64,000 nucleotides of DNA, taken from assembly GCA_047608075.1 (NCBI GenBank), contig JBLKRX010000010.1, positions 62,001 to 126,000 on the forward strand, read 5' to 3'. Positions 42,990 through 51,797 of this stretch are shown in pieces. This DNA comes from Ferdinandcohnia humi_A. GTDB lineage: Bacteria; Bacillota; Bacilli; Bacillales; Bacillaceae_L. A model generated the notes under the pieces. It was given only the letters and a program-made list of their open reading frames with translations, searched no databases and had not been told where the DNA came from. Positions within the stretch are counted from its first letter, which is position 1, and each line of letters begins with the position of its first letter. The position numbers were made by a program, and so were the translations under genes.

Positions 42990-44042
42990 GTGTCAAAAAA
43001 GGAAGAAATCATTAAATTAACATCCCTTTCTACTAAAGCTGGCTGAGGATGCAAAATCGGTCCTGAAGACCTGACGCAGGTTCTGCGTCACATACCAAAA
43101 GCTGTACCAAACCCTAACTTACTAGTAGGAATTGATACTCCTGATGATGCAGGGGTATTCAAAATTAACGATGAATTAGCACTTGTTCAAACACTTGACT
43201 TTTTCACTCCGATTGTAGATGATCCATATATGTTTGGCCAAATAGCAGCTGCCAACGCATTAAGCGATGTCTATGCAATGGGAGGAAAACCAATAACCGT
43301 TATGAACATTGTTGCCTTCCCCATCACTACCCTAGATAAAAGCATCTTAGCACGAATTTTAGCAGGGGCTGCAGATAAAGTACAAGAGTCGGGAGCAGCA
43401 TTAGTTGGCGGGCATTCAATTGATGACAAAGAGCCTAAGTTTGGATTGTCGGTGACTGGCACTGTGCATCCCAATCGAATTCGAACGAATGCTGGGGCAA
43501 AACCGGGAGATCGTCTTATCTTAACAAAGCCGATTGGTGTAGGAATCCTTACAACTGGTATTAAGAGAGATATGGTAGATGATGAAAATATTAAAATGGT
43601 TACTGAGGTTATGGCAACATTAAATAAAACCGCAGCCGAAGTAATGGATTCTTATCATGTAAATGCATGTACTGATGTAACTGGTTTTGGCTTACTTGGA
43701 CATGCAATGGAAATGGCTGAGGGTAGCAATGTTGGAATTAAGATTCAATTTAACAATGTACCTGTACTTCCAATGACAAGAGAACTTGCAGAACAAAATG
43801 TTATCCCTGGAGGAACGAAGAAGAATCATTCATGGTTAACAGAACGAGTTCAGTATGGTCCTTCACTAGATGAAATTGATCAATTGATATTATGTGATGC
43901 AATTACTTCAGGAGGTCTTCTCATTTCGGTACCTGAAACTGAAAGTGAAGCATTATTACGTGACTTACATTCGAAACAAGTTCCGGCTTCTATTATTGGA
44001 GAGGTAATAGCCGATTCTCCGTGCTGTATAAAAGTAATCTAA
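42990..44042 (+). CDS. selD: Selenide, water dikinase SelD, itself a UGA-encoded selenoprotein
   Basis: A 350-residue enzyme making selenophosphate from selenide and ATP. The start is GTG 42990, with GAGAGGAGTG some ten bases before it. Codon 19 is TGA (43044-43046). Reading it as Sec gives TKAGUGCKIGPEDL, the SelD active site where the position is Cys or Sec and Lys follows. The remaining 330 residues (GIDTPDDAGVF, MGGKP, CTDVTGFGLLGHAMEMA) are complete, ending with the 44042 stop. Annotation starting at ATG 43230 would lose the active site. A SECIS-like hairpin lies 25 nt after the UGA. Confidence 0.97.
43072..43090 (+). promoter_or_regulatory. Bacterial SECIS hairpin in the selD mRNA
   Basis: TGACGCA-GGTTC-TGCGTCA is a perfect 7-bp stem with a 5-base loop starting GG, 25 nt downstream of the UGA codon. 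Its core GCAGGUUCUGC matches the apical part of the SECIS consensus and the selW-like hairpin in this window. Confidence 0.85.
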
Positions 44043-44110
44043 AGGACTCTAACCTGAGTCCTTTTACCTTTGTTTGGAAATACTGTTTAAAAATGCAATG
44101 AGGTGTACAT

Positions 44111-45004
44111 ATGAAGAAAAGTATTAGCTTACTTGGAATACTATGTCTTTCTTTTTTATTAGTAGCTTGTGGAGGAGATAATTCCAAGGAAAATATAGAA
44201 AAACTGCCTGAAACGTTTACCATTGGGGTAATTCCGGTTCAAACAGTTGGTGAAATGGAATCAGCAATGGATAAGCTACAGGCTATTTTAACGGAAGAAC
44301 TAGACCGTGATGTTTCTGTCAAAGTGTATCCTGACTATAACGGCGTTGTAGAAGCTATGAACTATGACAAGATTGATATGGCATATTTTGGACCATTAAC
44401 GTATGTTGTTGCTCATGAAAAAAGTGGTGCCGAAGCAATTATTACTCAACTTATCGATGGAGAGCCATTTTATCATTCCTATATCATTACTCATACCGAT
44501 AGCCCTTTGCAGTCCATTGAAGATGTAGTTGCAAATTCTGAAGAAATTGATTTTGCATTTGGAGATATTAACTCAACTTCAGGATCACTCATTCCTTCAA
44601 TCGAGTTAAAAGACAGAGGAGTATTTGTATCTGAGGAAGAAAACCGTTTCCAGACCGTTCGATTTACAGGATCGCACGACGCAACTGCGTTAGCTGTTCA
44701 AAACAAACAGGTGGATGCAGGAGCAATTGATAGTGCGATTTATACCCAATTAGTTGAATCAGGAAAAATTGATGGAGACCAAATTAAGACGATTTGGCAA
44801 TCTGAAAAATTATTCCAATACCCATGGGCTGTACATAAGGACACTGATAAAGAAACAATTAAACAGTTACAGGATATATTTTTAGGAATAAAAGATGAGA
44901 AAATACTAGCTGCATTTGGTGCTAGTGGATTTACAAAAGCTTCTAACAAGGATTATGAAAGCATTAGGGCTGCGGCTGTTAAACAAGGAATTATTAATGA
45001 ATAG
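44111..45004 (+). CDS. Phosphonate-type ABC transporter substrate-binding lipoprotein (probable selenium oxyanion)
   Basis: A 297-residue PhnD-like binding lipoprotein. The lipobox VAC lies near residue 20 (LLVACGG). The binding domain has TFTIGVIPVQTVGEMES and the GVVEAMNYDKIDMAYFGPLTYV segment characteristic of the family. It lies 68 bp downstream of selD and opens a three-gene transporter operon. A named TIGRFAM group for a putative selenate-binding periplasmic protein is of this type. Phosphonate is the alternative, but no phosphonate-degradation gene is nearby. Confidence 0.82.
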   Translation: MKKSISLLGILCLSFLLVACGGDNSKENIEKLPETFTIGVIPVQTVGEMESAMDKLQAILTEELDRDVSVKVYPDYNGVVEAMNYDKIDMAYFGPLTYVVAHEKSGAEAIITQLIDGEPFYHSYIITHTDSPLQSIEDVVANSEEIDFAFGDINSTSGSLIPSIELKDRGVFVSEEENRFQTVRFTGSHDATALAVQNKQVDAGAIDSAIYTQLVESGKIDGDQIKTIWQSEKLFQYPWAVHKDTDKETIKQLQDIFLGIKDEKILAAFGASGFTKASNKDYESIRAAAVKQGIINE

Positions 45005-45016
45005 GGATGATATATT

Positions 45017-45772
45017 ATGTGGTTTAAACGTTCTACGATTCCTATCATTCTTCTCATAAGTATTGCAGCTTATATAAGTATGATCCTAACAGAGTTTGAC
45101 CTATCAAAATTTAGGGATTTTACAAATATGATTGATTTTTTATCTCAATGGTTTCCGATCGATTTTACTTCCTTACCAAGAATGCTACTTGATAGCGTAG
45201 AAACATTAGCAATGGCTTTTCTAGGCAGTATATTTGGACTGCTCATCGCATTACCCATTAGCTTTTTGGCTGCACGTAATACTACGCCTTCTTTTTTTAT
45301 CTATCATTCATTAAGATTATTTCTCAGCTTTGTTCGATCAGTTCCTGAAATAGTATTCGGGCTAATTCTATTAACAGCACTAGGGCTTGGTCCCTTCCCT
45401 GCAGTTCTCGCAATCATGTTTCATAATGTAGGAGTACTTGGAAAGTTATTATCTGAGCTTATTGAAGCAGCACAACGCGGTCCACAAGAAGCAATGAGGG
45501 CAGTTGGTGCGGAGGATTGGTTTGCTTCTCTATTCAGTATCCTTCCACAGATTTGGCCAAATGTACTTTCGCAATACTTTTACCGATTTGAGGTGGCGAT
45601 TCGAACATCGTTAATTCTCGGTTTTATTGGTGGCGGAGGAATTGGACAACGACTTTTTAATGATTTTAAAAGCTTTCAATACCCTTCTGTTTCGCTAGAT
45701 GTTGCACTAATTATGATAATCGTAATCTTTGTTGACTCTTTCGGTAGCTATATTCGCAACAGAGTAATGTAA
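45017..45772 (+). CDS. Phosphonate-type ABC transporter permease
   Basis: A 251-residue inner-membrane permease with about six hydrophobic segments. The EAA loop is visible as LIEAAQRGPQEAMRAVGAEDW near residues 150-171, the site that contacts the ATPase. SLILGFIGGGGIGQRLF is the family's conserved end segment. It is 12 bp after the binding-protein gene, and its stop overlaps the next gene's alternative start (TAATG), showing operon structure. Single PhnE copy, so it probably works as a homodimer. Substrate presumably as for the binding protein. Confidence 0.85.
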   Translation: MWFKRSTIPIILLISIAAYISMILTEFDLSKFRDFTNMIDFLSQWFPIDFTSLPRMLLDSVETLAMAFLGSIFGLLIALPISFLAARNTTPSFFIYHSLRLFLSFVRSVPEIVFGLILLTALGLGPFPAVLAIMFHNVGVLGKLLSELIEAAQRGPQEAMRAVGAEDWFASLFSILPQIWPNVLSQYFYRFEVAIRTSLILGFIGGGGIGQRLFNDFKSFQYPSVSLDVALIMIIVIFVDSFGSYIRNRVM

Positions 45773-45786
45773 TGGAGGAAACGAAT

Positions 45787-46533
45787 ATGATAGAAATGAA
45801 GGATGTAACGGTATATTTTCCACAATCGAAAAGGCATGCTCTACACAATGTAAATCTTACACTAGTTGAAGGTGAGTTTATTTGTATTTTAGGTAAAAGC
45901 GGGGCTGGAAAATCGACGTTAATCCGTTGCTTAAACGGCTTGCAAAAACCAACGAGTGGTGAAATATACTGGAATCATCAGCCATTGTCTTCCAAAAATA
46001 AAGAGCAAATGAGAAAAGTTAGACGCGAAATTGGCATGATATTTCAGCATTTTAATCTTATTCCCCGCTTAACTGTTATGCAAAATGTTGTAACAGGCAT
46101 GTTTGGGTATCGTAGTTCATTTAAAAATCTGATTGGTTGGTTTTCTGAGGAAGAAATTCTCCAAGCTCAACAAGTATTGTCGGTAGTAGGATTATCAGAA
46201 TATAAAAATCAAAGGATTGAAAGTCTAAGTGGAGGGCAAAAACAAAGAGTTGGAATTGCTAGGGCGTTATTACAAAAACCGCGCGTTTTTCTTGGAGATG
46301 AGCCGGTTGCTAGTTTAGATCCTGGTACTGCTACCCATATCTTTTCCCTAGTCCAAGAATTGCATCAAAGTCATAGCCATTTAACGATTATGAATCTTCA
46401 TGATGTAGACCTTGCGAAACGATTTGCGACAAGAATCCTTGCCTTAAGACAGGGTGAGCTAATCTTTGATGGTAAGCCAGAAGACTTCAATCAAGAGATA
46501 TACGACCTTACATATGATGGTGTTTACCACTAG
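45787..46533 (+). CDS. Phosphonate-type ABC transporter ATP-binding protein
   Basis: A 248-residue ABC ATPase with a complete set of motifs: Walker A GKSGAGKST near residue 36, Q-loop, signature LSGGQKQR, Walker B VFLGDEP and the H-switch region IMNLHDVD. I place the start at ATG 45787, behind GGAGG; the upstream ATG 45772 overlaps the permease stop and leaves no ribosome site of its own. It completes the selD-adjacent transporter. The PhnC-like length and the E-less C terminus agree with the family. Confidence 0.87.
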   Translation: MIEMKDVTVYFPQSKRHALHNVNLTLVEGEFICILGKSGAGKSTLIRCLNGLQKPTSGEIYWNHQPLSSKNKEQMRKVRREIGMIFQHFNLIPRLTVMQNVVTGMFGYRSSFKNLIGWFSEEEILQAQQVLSVVGLSEYKNQRIESLSGGQKQRVGIARALLQKPRVFLGDEPVASLDPGTATHIFSLVQELHQSHSHLTIMNLHDVDLAKRFATRILALRQGELIFDGKPEDFNQEIYDLTYDGVYH

Positions 46534-46615
46534 TGATGTGTATAGGAAGTAATTGTATTCTTTTCAATGAATTGATATACTTTTTTTAATATTATTAGAA
46601 AAGAAGGTACATACT

Positions 46616-47722
46616 TTGTCGAAATCGAAAAAAAAATTGCAATACTGGTTACTCCAAATTCTTTTACTTTTAACGATTATCTATGTCTCAACAAAGATTA
46701 CATTTTTGTTCCAGCCTATTGGTATCTTTTTCTCAACCATATTCTTTCCCATTTTAATTACAGGTTTTTTGTATTTTTTACTAAATCCTGTTGTGAACTT
46801 TCTACAACGACAAAAGATTCCAAGGGTTCTAGGGATCATCATTATTTATGTTGTATTTTTAGGTATACTTGTCATAGCAATCGGCAATCTTGTCCCTACG
46901 ATAACAAAGCAATTTACCGCCCTTGCTAATGCCCTTCCAGGGTATGCAGATCAGGCGATGAAGTTTTTTGATAATATCGCACAATCCTCTGAGTTTAAAT
47001 GGATTCGGAATGAACAAAATGACTTGCTCGAGACTGTTGAAAGCAAATTGATAGAATTCGCAAATACCCTTCCAAATAGGATTACAGGTGGATTATCACA
47101 AATTATTGGGTTGATTACAAATATCGCAGTTATTCTTGTTACGGTTCCCTTTTTACTATTTTATATGTTTAAGGATGGCCATCGTTTCCCTGTCGCTATT
47201 TCAAAGCTTCTTCCTTCAGCATACAGAGAAGAAGGCCTATCCATCCTGAAGGAAACTGGCGAAACATTAGCAGCATATATTCAGGGTCAGGTTACAGTTG
47301 CATTAGCAGTAGGCACTCTTTCCTTTATTGGTTACCTTATTATTGATATGCCGTTTGCCCTTGTTATGGCTTTGATAGTTGCTATAACAAACATTATTCC
47401 ATATGTAGGACCGATTCTTGGTGGCACTCCTGCAGTTATTATTGCTCTTTTTGACTCACCAACCAAAGCATTATTAGTAGTGGTCGTAATACTTATTGCG
47501 CAACAAATTGAAGGAAATGTATTGTCTCCTCTTATACTTGGAAAGAGCTTAGATACACATCCAGCAACCATCATTATTCTGTTACTTGCAGCTGGAAATC
47601 TTGCCGGTGTTCTAGGTATGGTATTAGCAATTCCGACCTATGCAGTATGTAAAACAATTGTTGTCAATATCGCAAAGTTTTTACGAGCGAAGAAAAAAGC
47701 AGAAATAATGACTGACGTATAA
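46616..47722 (+). CDS. AI-2E family transporter (TqsA/YueF-like)
   Basis: A 368-residue polytopic membrane protein with about eight hydrophobic segments. The sequences VTVPFLLFYMFKDG and AITNIIPYVGPILGGTPA are the recognisable family blocks. Members export AI-2 or other small molecules in some species, while other homologues act as sodium/proton exchangers. The start is TTG at 46616 with GAAGG about eight bases before it. It lies 82 bp after the ABC operon on the same strand but has no visible functional link with selenium. It ends at a strong terminator. Confidence 0.8.
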   Translation: MSKSKKKLQYWLLQILLLLTIIYVSTKITFLFQPIGIFFSTIFFPILITGFLYFLLNPVVNFLQRQKIPRVLGIIIIYVVFLGILVIAIGNLVPTITKQFTALANALPGYADQAMKFFDNIAQSSEFKWIRNEQNDLLETVESKLIEFANTLPNRITGGLSQIIGLITNIAVILVTVPFLLFYMFKDGHRFPVAISKLLPSAYREEGLSILKETGETLAAYIQGQVTVALAVGTLSFIGYLIIDMPFALVMALIVAITNIIPYVGPILGGTPAVIIALFDSPTKALLVVVVILIAQQIEGNVLSPLILGKSLDTHPATIIILLLAAGNLAGVLGMVLAIPTYAVCKTIVVNIAKFLRAKKKAEIMTDV

Positions 47723-47771
47723 TAATGTAACGGGTTCTCCTTTGGGAGAAAAAAGTGAATAATAAATAATG

Positions 47772-47813
47772 AAAAGACAGACCAAATAACAAAATTTCGG
47801 TCTGTCTTTTTAT
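47772..47813 (+). terminator. Intrinsic terminator
   Basis: AAAAGACAGACC pairs with GGTCTGTCTTTT across a 15-base loop, and a T-run follows. It ends the AI-2E gene transcript. Confidence 0.88.
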
Positions 47814-48014
47814 TCCCAAATAAAGGTTTTTGCTATAATGGTACCCAAATCATCACAAATTAGCATATAAAATGAAAGTGGACAATAACTATTGTCTTTG
47901 CTGTTTAATACGTGGTTTCTATGGTGAATTTACTAGAGATAGTTAATGGATTTGTTTGGAAAATGTTGTATAATTTAATAAAGATGTTTTCGCAAACTTT
48001 GTTGCTTTTTACGT

Positions 48015-48855
48015 TTATGGGTTCACACCTATGGCAAACTCACCTATATGTTTTGCCCCATCATCAGTATTTAAGATTTCATTAATACCTTCTTAGTTAT
48101 TTGCTTCAGCTTTTATTATCTTCCCTTTTTCAAAAAACAACTTTACATTTTCATAGATAAAACCATTATATGGTGAAGGAGTATCCCTTACTGGTGCCGT
48201 ATATATCTCACCATCTGGCAAATTTAAGGTACCAGCACATTTAACAACAGGAATATCTTTAACCGAAAAAAATAAATTAGTATCCTTTCCAGTAATTCTA
48301 ACTTGATCTGTTTTAAGAAACAGTTGTACAAGTTTTTCCATTGCATTTGACATCTTTTGATAATCTATAGCACACACATCAAAGTAATATTTTTGAAACT
48401 CTCCTGTTCTTATTCTTGTTAATTGAGCCATTGATTCATTTGGATAACGAAGAATTACCCACATTGTAGAACTGGTTCTTATATTTAAGTGAACATTTTT
48501 GGTATATATTTTATGAAATAATGCCATTTTTTCAGCTGGTACATCAGAATATGCAAAAAGGTTATTTTGACCTCTTAATCAAATGTATGCATCCATTTTT
48601 TTCATTTCATACGAATCAATTTGAGCCCATAATTTTAATTGTTCTTCGTTGGCTCCTTTTATTAATTCTTTTAATTCTTTAGTGTCCTTTTTTTACAATT
48701 GGATTACCACCAATAGAATATACTTCTCTTACAATCGTATTAACAAAAGTTTCATCTGTATCAAAGCTTTCTATTAGAACATTCTTACCTGTTTAAAATT
48801 AATTGAGTTACCTACTATATTTTTGTGCAAGTTTCTTTACTTTATAATTTTCCAT
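48015..48855 (-). pseudogene. Degraded M29 aminopeptidase (AmpS/PepS-like)
   Basis: On the minus strand a nearly continuous AmpS-like sequence reads from MENYKVKKLAQKYS at 48855, but it is broken by several stops early on, one frameshift near 48690, a TGA at about 48584 (YI-stop-LRGQNN) and a TAA at 48093, and it ends at a TAA by 48015. An intact-looking middle piece (48093-48527) has WVILRYPNESMAQL and IPDGEIYTAP-like LPDGEIYTAP. The last visible block reads GAKHIGEFAIGVNP. The C-terminal third with the metal ligands is missing, so no enzyme can be made. Confidence 0.82.
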
Positions 48856-48869
48856 TTATAAAGCCCCCA

Positions 48870-49357
48870 TCATGATAATATTGTTTTATTATTTTCCTTT
48901 GATGGAATATCCCTTATTAAAAGTGTTTGCCCATATTGAAAAAAAAGAAACGCAATTATGAGAATTCTAAAGACTACTATCCCATGACCTGCTCCTAAGA
49001 TGTTTAGCAAGATTCCCCCCACCCATGCACCTGCACTCTGACCAATAAACTGAAGTCCTGATGCCCCGTAATATGCGCCTCTTAAATGCTCGGGTGCCAA
49101 ATTACTTATTAAGACTTCTCCGATTATAAAGCAAAGAATTTCACCTGCTGTAAAAAGGACAACTGACAAGATTAAAACTACAATAGAATCTCTGTTGTAG
49201 CATTATCATACCCTTTCAATTCATGAAGATATATTCCTAAAAAAGGAATACTCATAAAAAAACCTGTTCTTGAAATAAAAGTACCAAATATTAATGCCCA
49301 AACCATTGAATGATATGATTTGCTGAACCTTTTATTTAAACCGTGTTTATTAAGCAT
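48870..49357 (-). pseudogene. MFS transporter pseudogene with internal deletion
   Basis: The N-terminal part (49178-49357, from MLNKHGLNKRFS with AAGGTG before it) encodes the first transmembrane segment, VWALIFGTFISRTGFFMSIPF. A frame shift at about 49170 joins it to a C-terminal part (48870-49169) with three or four hydrophobic segments, GEILCFIIGEVLI, LRGAYYGASGLQFIGQSAGAWVGG and FRILIIAFLFF. An MFS protein needs about 400 residues; here only about 160 remain, so roughly the central half is deleted. Confidence 0.75.
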
Positions 49358-49513
49358 GAAATCACACCTTACTCTTTCTTTTTCTTCCTGGTATAAATCT
49401 ATCACTCCTGTTTTAAGACTTCTCACTAATATTTGCGTTTACTAAATAGCAATATTTGAAAACTGAGGTTACCCGCCAAACAGGTTTAACAATTTTTGTT
49501 TTCTTGGCAAAAA

Positions 49514-49542
49514 AAAAGAGCATTGATTTCAACGCTCTATGA
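49514..49542 (-). terminator. Intrinsic terminator of the RhtB-type exporter gene
   Basis: AGAGC and GCTCT plus an inner TTGA/TCAA pairing form a hairpin, with a T-run on the minus strand. It lies directly past the exporter stop. Confidence 0.75.
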
Positions 49543-49548
49543 TACTTA

Positions 49549-50190
49549 TTATGTTGCTTTCGTTTTTAGTAATTGGATACCCATTGCAATAAAAACAATT
49601 CCTGTTAATCTATTTAAAACAGTTGAAACTTTGGAATTGCCTCTAAGCTTAGTAGTTACCATTGAGGAAAAATATGCAGTGATTAAACACCAAATTCCAC
49701 CTGTCAAGGTAAAGGTTAGCCCTAAGGTAATAAAAGGTATTGGACTAAAAATACCAGCATTAGTATGAATAAATTGCGGAAGAAAAGCTAGGAAAAACAA
49801 TGCAACCTTTGGGTTTGTGAGGTTAGTTACCAGTCCTTGAAAAAATATCTTTTTATTGCTTTGCTTTGTTAATGAATGTTGTGCTTTAGCTGTGCTCTTT
49901 GTAATTAACATCTTAATACCTAAATATGCTATATAAATGGCACCTACGATTTTAATAAAATTAAACAAAAAAGCTGATTGCATTAAAATAACTGATAGTC
50001 CAAATGCAGCCAGTAAAGTATGAACAACTGCTCCTGTGGAAATACCAAGTGCTGAATAAATCCCTGCCGTTCTACCTTGGGAAATACTTCTACTCACAAT
50101 ATACATTGTATCTGTACCAGGAGTTAAATTTAGCAATATTGCTGTAACTAAAAAGACCTCGAAGTTAATAATCCCTAACATTTTTAACAC
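49549..50190 (-). CDS. RhtB/LysE-family amino-acid exporter
   Basis: A 213-residue membrane exporter. LLNLTPGTDTMYIVSRSISQGRTAG near the N terminus is the RhtB fingerprint. Six hydrophobic segments follow, and the GLVTNLTNPKVALFFLAFLPQF block is the conserved middle region. Members export homoserine, threonine or other amino acids; the substrate is unknown. It is intact, in contrast with its neighbours on both sides. A second exporter of the same superfamily, of another branch, is at 8004-8633. Confidence 0.85.
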   Translation of the reverse strand: MLKMLGIINFEVFLVTAILLNLTPGTDTMYIVSRSISQGRTAGIYSALGISTGAVVHTLLAAFGLSVILMQSAFLFNFIKIVGAIYIAYLGIKMLITKSTAKAQHSLTKQSNKKIFFQGLVTNLTNPKVALFFLAFLPQFIHTNAGIFSPIPFITLGLTFTLTGGIWCLITAYFSSMVTTKLRGNSKVSTVLNRLTGIVFIAMGIQLLKTKAT

Positions 50191-50325
50191 TCCTCACAAT
50201 TATCTTATGATTAATTATAATTTAATCCTTTACTTATTACTTTTTCTAAAATCAGTAAGAAAAAGATCCAGAAATGAAGCAATAAAGAAGGCAAGTAGCC
50301 TTCTTTTATCTATTGGAATGAATTA

Positions 50326-51114
50326 CTATGAAATTGAAAGAATAAATACTCCTAAAACCACCAGTACATCCAATAACCAATGAACAATCATTATTGATAC
50401 AAGATTTCGAATCTTAATGTAAATCAAACCTACGATTAACGAAAGTGGGATAAAGCATAAAAAATGCCAAGACATATACTTCAAATCATTAATAAAAATT
50501 GGTAAAGTAAAATGCTGAAAAGCAAGGAAAAAAGCTGAGAGAACAAGGGCAAAAACTTTAGACTTAAGCATTTTCTCTATCCTTGGAAAACAATAGCCCA
50601 TATAAGTAGGCACTTCAACTAATGTATTTGTAATGGGGAAAAAAATAAAAGCTATTATCCCTGCCCAAAAAGGTAGGGGTAATATCATATTATCTGGAAG
50701 TGCTGGACTACCATACATTATAAAACTAACAAAGGACATACCAGCTAATCCCAACCCTGCACCGATTGGAAGAACCCAAAGTATCCTTTTGAAATCTAGA
50801 TTTATATGTTTTTTGTCAAAATTAATGATATCCAAATATGATTTTCCTTCTCTTTTAGTAAGAAAATATAGGACATAAAACATTATAATATTAGTGATAA
50901 TTGCATAAAATGGCCACCATGCAATAGACTCTTTCCATGAAAATCCTAACAAATAAACGAACAAAATTTGAATAAAACCAAATAAAAAAGTTCTAGCGGG
51001 AAGAATTATTATAGATAAATTCTTTACCAGTAAATTAGAAAGTGGATTTTTAGTTTCAAATATTATATCATTGTTTGAAAAATCAACACCAATTTTCTCC
51101 ATTTTTTCCTCCAA
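50326..51114 (-). CDS. CPBP-like intramembrane protein, probably not a protease
   Basis: A 262-residue protein with seven or eight hydrophobic segments. The order of motifs fits the CPBP (CAAX-like) family: motif 1 region TNTLVEVPTYMGYCFPRIEK, motif 2 FFLAFQHFTLP, and the C-terminal HWLLDVLVV. In active members motif 1 is EExxxR; here it is VEVPTY, lacking the second Glu and the Arg. The two later His residues remain. Function unknown. Its ATG at 51114 is preceded by GGAGGAAAAAATGG-like sequence. Confidence 0.7.
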   Translation of the reverse strand: MEEKMEKIGVDFSNNDIIFETKNPLSNLLVKNLSIIILPARTFLFGFIQILFVYLLGFSWKESIAWWPFYAIITNIIMFYVLYFLTKREGKSYLDIINFDKKHINLDFKRILWVLPIGAGLGLAGMSFVSFIMYGSPALPDNMILPLPFWAGIIAFIFFPITNTLVEVPTYMGYCFPRIEKMLKSKVFALVLSAFFLAFQHFTLPIFINDLKYMSWHFLCFIPLSLIVGLIYIKIRNLVSIMIVHWLLDVLVVLGVFILSIS

Positions 51115-51470
51115 ATAAATTTTAAAATTTTTATAAATAAATACTTATCTATAAAAATGCTCTTCAAATTTTAAACATCTAGTGTAATCCAATATAAATA
51201 CTCCAAAAATCCAATAAAAAGGATAATAATTTTTCTGTCTACAATCAAATTTATTCTTATTATTGAACTCCATTCAATTTATTTCTCTTTTTTAAGTTTA
51301 GCAATATCATCGTAAACAAACTCTCTAATTATTGCGAATCTTAAAGTAGCAATTTTTAAAGTTTCTTATATATAAAATAAGGAGATGATAAAAAGAGAAT
51401 ACAGTTTTGAATACTACCTCTCCCCTGAATATTTTGTATTACCAATGTTATATATTCATTTAATACATAT
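51115..51470. other. AT-rich gene-free stretch
   Basis: No gene is visible on either strand, and no convincing terminator or promoter. The base composition is lower in GC than in the neighbouring methyltransferase remnant. Confidence 0.45.
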
Positions 51471-51539
51471 TTAAAAATAAAAAGTATAGCCACCAAGTGC
51501 TATACTTTTTAATACCCCTATAATAAATCCATATTTTAA

Positions 51540-51761
51540 TATTTTTTTCCGTCTGTATTCAAAAATTGATATAACATATCTTTTCTTGAAAACACGTTCA
51601 AAATTATTTAGACTTCCATAACCCGAATCGTAACATATTCTTGTAATATCTAAATTTGAGTGAAGTAATAAATGAACAGCGTGCTGAAGTCTGAAAAATA
51701 GTGAAAAAACATTTTCTTTCACGGTAGTTAAATTAAGTTCTATTAGCCCTAGCGCCAGCAT
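51540..51761 (-). pseudogene. AraC-type HTH fragment
   Basis: The C-terminal DNA-binding half of an AraC/XylS regulator: RLQHAVHLLLHSNLDITRICYDSGYGSLNNFERVFKKRY, shown here in part as ITRICYDSGYGSLNNFER, followed by EYRRK. The cupin or sensory N-terminal half is missing and nothing in the window supplies it. The upstream residues (MLALGLIELNLTTVKENVF) appear to be remnants. The frame continues past EYRRK to 51471 without family resemblance. Confidence 0.7.
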
Positions 51762-51797
51762 TATAAAGTTTATTGTAAAAAAAATAGCTTCCCACTG

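Noticed and set aside
48580..48590. The TGA in the M29 pseudogene as a selenocysteine codon
   Set aside because: The same gene has other stops and a frameshift, and homologues have Gly at this position, not Cys.
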